Of a DNA stretch of 25,911 bases, positions 22,831 to 25,911 are shown in pieces. The stretch lies in contig DASRPK010000156.1 in the NCBI GenBank assembly GCA_035646395.1, positions 1 through 25,911 on the forward strand, read 5' to 3'. The notes beneath the pieces were generated by a model, which ran no database searches, was not told the DNA's origin, and saw nothing but the letters and a program-made list of their open reading frames with translations. The stretch's first letter is position 1. Every line of letters starts with the position of its first letter. The DNA is from JABWBJ01 sp035646395. Its GTDB lineage: Bacteria > Gemmatimonadota > Gemmatimonadetes > Gemmatimonadales > Gemmatimonadaceae. The translations under genes were made by a program, and so were the position numbers.

Positions 22831-22836
22831 ATCTCC
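22831..22836 (-). promoter_or_regulatory. Ribosome binding site supporting the ADOP start at 22826
   Basis: On the minus strand GGAGAT precedes the ATG at 22826 by four bases (six from GGAG). The two upstream in-frame ATGs (22955, 22976) lack such a site. Confidence 0.5.
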
Positions 22837-22923
22837 AGTGAGTCCTCGAGGTCGGACACTGGCGCGACACGGTTGGTTTTGAAGATCGAGAACCGCTGGA
22901 CCAACCACCGCTGGACCTGGTCG

Positions 22924-22934
22924 GCGCAGGACCT
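22924..22934 (+). repeat. Isolated arm of the dispersed GCGCAGGACCT element
   Basis: An exact 11-base copy of the left arm found at 20315 and 23450. It lies upstream of the favoured ADOP start, inside the unlikely N-terminal extension of that frame. The pairing arm is not found nearby. Confidence 0.5.
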
Positions 22935-23080
22935 TGGCCAGCGCAGAACCTCCATGTCGATTTCCGGCTTCGCCATTCGACGTGTAATTGAAGGCGATCA
23001 CCCGGATCTGAACCGTTCGGAATAGCTAGCGTGTAAGGCCATGACTGCCAACATCTTCACGACGACATCGGAGAAACGAC

Positions 23081-23440
23081 ATGAAGTACCTCATGCTCAT
23101 CAAGCATTCCGAGAGCTACCGCGCTGAGCCCATTCCCCAGGGCTTGATCGATGCAATGGACCAATTCATCTCGAAGAGCTTCGAGAGCGGCGTGCTGAAG
23201 GACACCGCCGGCCTCCGGCCGACCAGTGAGGGTTTTGCAGTGCGCCTGAAGAAGGGAACCCTCAACGTCACCGATGGTCCGTTCACCGAGGCGAAGGAAG
23301 TCATCGGTGGGTTCGCGGTCATTGAGGCGACGTCGAGCGACGAGGCTCGCAGAATGGCGCAGGAATTCATGAACCTGCACCGGGTGCACTGGCCGTCGTT
23401 TGAGGGAGAGTGTGAGGTACGGCGGTTTGACGGACCTTGA
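23081..23440 (+). CDS. YCII-related (DGPF domain) protein
   Basis: 119 aa, full length for the family, with GGAG 7 bases before the ATG. MKYLMLIKHSE is the usual first strand, and VTDGPFTEAKEVIGGFAVIE (~62-81) is the DGPF motif that names this group, followed by SSDEARRMAQEF and a closing strand with HRVHWPSFEGECEVRRF. The fold is a dimeric alpha/beta ferredoxin-like barrel. In many bacteria DGPF proteins are encoded beside ECF sigma factors (SigG/ECF41-like), but none is visible here. The biochemical role is unknown. It is divergent from the ADOP gene and is followed by a terminator hairpin shared with the convergent pair. Confidence 0.92.
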   Translation: MKYLMLIKHSESYRAEPIPQGLIDAMDQFISKSFESGVLKDTAGLRPTSEGFAVRLKKGTLNVTDGPFTEAKEVIGGFAVIEATSSDEARRMAQEFMNLHRVHWPSFEGECEVRRFDGP

Positions 23441-23449
23441 GACCTGACG

Positions 23450-23500
23450 GCGCAGGACCTGAGACTCAGGACCGAGGTCCTGCGTCGTTAGGTCCTGCGC
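23450..23500. terminator. Bidirectional terminator hairpin with duplicated right arm
   Basis: GCGCAGGACCT (23450-23460) can pair with AGGTCCTGCG (23475-23484, 10 bp, 14-base loop) or with a second copy, AGGTCCTGCGC (23490-23500, 11 bp). The two right arms are separated by TCGTT, and the octamer variant CGTTAGGT overlaps the second arm. It lies between the convergent ends at 23440 and 23523. A GTTTG tail follows, so the T tract is weak. Alternative pairings could act as a switch, but simple arm duplication is more likely. Confidence 0.6.
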
Positions 23501-23522
23501 GTTTGCGCCTCTGCTTTCTGCC

Positions 23523-23948
23523 CTAAATCTCCAGCAACCGATCGAAAAATGTCCGATACCGCCTGAACGCCACGCGCAAATCTTCCGTCGAGACGTCGCC
23601 CCCGCGATCCCAGTCGCGCTCGAGGTCCGCGCGCGCGTCGGCAAATGCTTCAGCGAGCCGCCGGATCGCGTCGGCCACCAGTGCGTCCGCCTGTTCCACC
23701 GCGCGCCGCGGCTGGTCCACGAAACTGGCCTGGATGTCTGCCCAACGGGGACGCAACTCGTCGACCGTGTCGTCAGGCAGCAGCCTGAGGCTCTCGTAGT
23801 CGTCGGCGCGCGTCTCCTTCGCGTGAAGGTCAACTTCACGATCGAGGCGACGTCCACGCTCGTCGATTTCCCTTACCCGCGCATTGGCCGCGTCGGCGAT
23901 ATCGGCCGTTGTCGGTCGCGCTTCGCGGTCGTCAAGATGGTCGCTCAC
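23523..23948 (-). CDS. Hypothetical helical protein, soluble paralogue of the upstream gene
   Basis: 141 aa, GTG start overlapping the upstream TGA (GTGA at 23945-23948), so translation is coupled. It is rich in Asp, Arg and Glu, with no membrane span. RPRWADIQASFVDQPRRAVE (~67-86), ADALVADAIRRLAEAF, and DVSTEDLRVAFRRYRTFFDR near the C terminus match, in order, the blocks WRHVQEQFVDDPRGAV, NDLVEDVLRARGYP and ASTEDLRQAMVLYRELFEDL of the upstream protein. The two therefore arose by tandem duplication. The domain resembles a widespread uncharacterised helical domain, best known to me from actinobacterial proteins; no function is established. Confidence 0.82.
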   Translation of the reverse strand: MSDHLDDREARPTTADIADAANARVREIDERGRRLDREVDLHAKETRADDYESLRLLPDDTVDELRPRWADIQASFVDQPRRAVEQADALVADAIRRLAEAFADARADLERDWDRGGDVSTEDLRVAFRRYRTFFDRLLEI

Positions 23949-24571
23949 GGTCGGACCTCCCGGTCGATGCGACGCAACCGATCACCGTCGCGTTGTTCGA
24001 TCGCCACGTCTCGCTCCACCGGTCGACTGACCACGCGCTCGACCTGTGCATCGGTGTCGACGAGCAGGTCTTCGAACAGCTCGCGATACAGCACCATCGC
24101 CTGGCGAAGATCCTCGGTGCTTGCCGCGCCCCGACGATGCCGGCCCGCAATGTCTCGCGCCATCCGGTAATTCTCGACGACGCGCGGGTGATCTACGGAA
24201 AGGTCCGCCACCTGCCGGTCAAAATCTTCGGTCACAGGATACCCACGAGCCCGGAGCACGTCCTCGACGAGGTCGTTTCCACGAACTACTGCGCCCCGGG
24301 GGTCATCCACGAACTGTTCCTGCACGTGACGCCAATCGGCCAGGTACCGCTCGCGCTCGGCGGCGGACAACGGCCTGATGTCCAGCTCGCGGACGCGCAC
24401 CTCGCGCCTAACAAGCTCGGCTTCGCCGCGGCGGCGGCCAAGCTCACTGACGGCGCGATCGTATTCGCCAGCATAACGTGTCCTGAGCGCGCGCGTACGC
24501 TGCTGCTGCCAGAGGAGCCAGCCGATGACGACGGCGACAACGACGATTAGTCCGATAACGAGGGGTTCCAT
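23945..24571 (-). CDS. Hypothetical membrane-anchored helical protein
   Basis: 208 aa from the ATG at 24571; a GTG two codons earlier is too close to the GGGAGA ribosome site, which fits the ATG (7-base spacing). A single N-terminal span (PLVIGLIVVVAVVIGWLLW, residues ~3-21) is followed by a basic, helical cytoplasmic or periplasmic region. Conserved blocks are RYLADWRHVQEQFVDDPRGA, NDLVEDVLRARGYPVTEDFD, DLSVDHPRVVENYRMARDI and ASTEDLRQAMVLYRELFEDL. I recognise this set as a recurrent uncharacterised family with an N-terminal anchor. The downstream gene is a shorter paralogue lacking the anchor. Together they may form a membrane-bound and a soluble partner, which is an inference. Confidence 0.82.
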   Translation of the reverse strand: MEPLVIGLIVVVAVVIGWLLWQQQRTRALRTRYAGEYDRAVSELGRRRGEAELVRREVRVRELDIRPLSAAERERYLADWRHVQEQFVDDPRGAVVRGNDLVEDVLRARGYPVTEDFDRQVADLSVDHPRVVENYRMARDIAGRHRRGAASTEDLRQAMVLYRELFEDLLVDTDAQVERVVSRPVERDVAIEQRDGDRLRRIDREVRP

Positions 24572-24733
24572 TGCCACATCTCCCGCGTCGTGGTTTCAAG
24601 CGCGGTACCCTTCTCGGCAGATGCTGTTTCCGGGCCGGCGGTCGACCTCGTTTCGAAGCAATCTCGTGATTTCGTCAGTCGTCGACGCCACCGCGCACCT
24701 TGGACCCGCTCAGGTCTCGGACCTCGCTTCCAC

Positions 24734-25219
24734 TCAAGGGCGAGGAGCTCTCGATACGAACTCGTTATGGTACGTATCGATTGACAGAGTCATGTCGATG
24801 CGATCCAGGCCAGGCCCCCAGCCGTTTTCATGTATCGAGGTTTCGACTGCGCCGAGTTTCTCGAAGAAAGGTGCAGATTTCTGGCTGGCGGCGATCGAGA
24901 TGCTCGACATTCCTCCTTTGCGGGCGGAGTCGACGACATACTCCATGATTGCGGAGCCGATGCCACGCCCCTGAGCGTCAGGGTGAATCATGATCCACCG
25001 CAACGCCGATTGCGCCGGATCGAGTCCAAAGGCACCAACGAGGTGTCCGGCGACCACAGATAGCCGGTACCAATCAGGCGAGGGATCGAGGAAGCCACGA
25101 TAGTCGGCCCGCTCGTTAGGAGCGAAGAACTCCGGACAGTTGGCATCGAACAAGGCGAGGCATGCGTCGTAATCGCCCGGCTCGTACTTTTGGAAGACGA
25201 CCGGATCAGATGTCCTCAC
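24734..25219 (-). CDS. GNAT family N-acetyltransferase
   Basis: 161 aa with a GTG start (MRTSDPVVFQKYEPGDYDAC); no clear ribosome site is visible. The N-terminal arm YEPGDYDACLALFDAN and the acetyl-CoA loop IHPDAQGRGIGSAIMEYV (~77-94, with the Q/RxxGxG/A motif QGRGIG) define GNAT, followed by ISIAASQKSAPFFEKLGAVE, the usual closing strand-helix (xxN/SxxAxxFYxKxGF). The reaction is transfer of acetyl from acetyl-CoA to an amine; the acceptor cannot be predicted. It is divergent from the VOC gene by about 45 bases, and a second GNAT gene starts after that. Confidence 0.92.
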   Translation of the reverse strand: MRTSDPVVFQKYEPGDYDACLALFDANCPEFFAPNERADYRGFLDPSPDWYRLSVVAGHLVGAFGLDPAQSALRWIMIHPDAQGRGIGSAIMEYVVDSARKGGMSSISIAASQKSAPFFEKLGAVETSIHENGWGPGLDRIDMTLSIDTYHNEFVSRAPRP

Positions 25220-25264
25220 GGCGACGGGAGTCTGTTCGATGAATACACCGTTTCAGCCTGTGAC

Positions 25265-25666
25265 ATGAAGCAATTTATCGCCCACGTGGCCCTCGTCGTA
25301 CGGGACTACGACGAGGCCATCGCGTTTTACACGAAGAAACTTGGTTTCACTCTGGTCGAGGACACTTACCAACCGGCCCAGGACAAACGGTGGGTGGTCG
25401 TGGCGCCGCCGGGCTCCACGGGGACCAGCCTGTTGCTCGCTCGCGCGTCACAACCCGAGCAGGAACCGTTCATTGGCAATCAGGCTGGTGGCCGAGTGTT
25501 CCTTTTTCTTGCGACCGATGACCTTCAAGGCGACTACCAACGGATGGTGGCAAATGGGATAACGTTCATCCGCGCTCCAAAGGTGGAGTTGTACGGAACG
25601 GTCGCGGTGTTCAGTGACCTGTACGGGAACCTCTGGGACCTCATCGAATTCAGCCGGGAGTCATAG
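25265..25666 (+). CDS. VOC superfamily protein (glyoxalase/bleomycin resistance-like)
   Basis: 133 aa from the ATG at 25265 (MKQFIAHVALVVRDYDEAIA); the frame is open upstream but those codons overlap the divergent GNAT gene. The single VOC domain is complete: metal-ligand His in FIAHVALVV, YDEAIAFYTKKLGFTLVED, the middle strands WVVVAPPGSTGTSLLLA, and the C-terminal half GGRVFLFLATDDLQGDY ... GTVAVFSDLYGNLWDLIEF with the closing Glu ligand. DPxGNxWxxIE is the family's end motif. Members include glyoxalase I, fosfomycin/bleomycin resistance proteins and dioxygenases; the short single-domain form does not say which. Its TAG overlaps the GTG of the next gene by one base. Confidence 0.92.
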   Translation: MKQFIAHVALVVRDYDEAIAFYTKKLGFTLVEDTYQPAQDKRWVVVAPPGSTGTSLLLARASQPEQEPFIGNQAGGRVFLFLATDDLQGDYQRMVANGITFIRAPKVELYGTVAVFSDLYGNLWDLIEFSRES

Positions 25667-25911
25667 TGGCTGGCCCGGGCGTCTTGATTCGACCGCCTGA
25701 CGAGAGCGAGATCGAGCAGCTCGCGAAGATATGGCACGACGGCTGGCATGAAGCACACGCCCATCTCATGCCGCCGGGCCTGACGAGTGCACGCAACCTC
25801 GCGAATTTCGCGGAGCGGCTGCCGCCATTGTTCCCTGATACGCGTGTCGCCGGGTCCCGCGGCGCGCCATTCGGATTCTGCATCCTGAAGGGGGACGAGC
25901 TCTACCAGCTC
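25666..25911 (+). CDS. GNAT family N-acetyltransferase, N-terminal part (3' end outside window)
   Basis: 82 codons from the GTG at 25666, which shares its G with the upstream TAG; GGGAG lies before it. It reads MAGPGVLIRPPDESEIEQLA, then KIWHDGWHEAHAHLMPPGL and, at the window edge, FGFCILKGDELYQL. The xIRPxxxxDxxxIxxIWHDGWHxAH start and GFxxLKGDELYQL strand match a recognisable GNAT group. The acetyl-CoA loop lies beyond the window, so completeness cannot be judged. It is translationally coupled to the VOC gene, as one short operon. Confidence 0.82.
   Translation, partial: MAGPGVLIRPPDESEIEQLAKIWHDGWHEAHAHLMPPGLTSARNLANFAERLPPLFPDTRVAGSRGAPFGFCILKGDELYQL

Noticed and set aside
1..25911. Defence system, CRISPR array, prophage, transposon or biosynthetic cluster
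   Set aside because: No nuclease, helicase, integrase, transposase, toxin-antitoxin pair, regularly spaced repeat or megasynthase was found in any frame; the genes are chromosomal envelope, regulatory and small-enzyme genes.
1..25911. tRNA or rRNA genes
   Set aside because: No GTTCRANYC-type T-arm with a matching acceptor stem, and no rRNA core sequence, was seen by eye; a covariance-model scan was not possible.

Overview
The window is GC-rich and densely coding. It probably comes from a Gemmatimonadota (Gemmatimonadaceae-like) or, less likely, an acidobacterial chromosome. This is inferred from several large orphan ADOP-type FtsX/MacB permeases, a PadR-ADOP pair, a Ser/Thr kinase fused to a TolB-like and TPR region, and many secreted or membrane proteins of unknown role. 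No rRNA, tRNA, CRISPR array, insertion sequence, phage gene or conjugation gene was found. The region reads as ordinary chromosome with a strong envelope and signalling flavour.

Layout. 1-3581: the 3' end of one ADOP permease, a PadR regulator and a complete prefix-bearing ADOP permease, all on +. 3604-4930: a HAD phosphatase, a short decayed aminotransferase tail and a six-helix membrane protein, on +. 4957-6762: a membrane protein on - diverging from a TetR regulator, then a DUF1569/DinB-like protein. 6807-9227 (-): a second complete ADOP permease, divergent from a run of + genes: a secreted DUF2891 protein (9485), a Cys/His-containing small protein translationally coupled to a small membrane protein (10664-11418), a secreted TPR protein (11529) and an AIF-like FAD reductase (13310). 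14537-15211: a two-helix membrane protein converging on, and overlapping by 4 nt, a receptor-like Ser/Thr kinase (15208-17826, -). 18128-20300: a probable outer-membrane barrel and a membrane-anchored AraC regulator. 20358-22826 (-): the third complete ADOP permease. 23081-25911: a YCII/DGPF protein, a tandem pair of related unknown proteins (-), a GNAT acetyltransferase (-), a VOC protein and the start of a second GNAT protein.

Two sequence-level signals cut across the genes. The octamer GCCTAACG (or its complement CGTTAGGC) occurs 14 times exactly, plus 10 times with one end base changed, where about one exact copy is expected by chance. It lies on both strands, inside genes, at stop codons and between genes, like an iterated genomic word. 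Separately, a 14-base word, CGCAGGACCTGAGA, sits just after three + strand stop codons. In two of those places it forms a near-perfect hairpin with AGGTCCTGCGC between convergent genes, and weaker relatives occur elsewhere. These look like a dispersed family of terminator-type elements.

Regulatory logic that can be read from the layout: PadR probably controls the ADOP gene it precedes, and the TetR protein probably controls the divergent membrane protein. None of the four permeases has an ATPase gene beside it, so any ATPase partner must be encoded elsewhere. All counts were made by eye.
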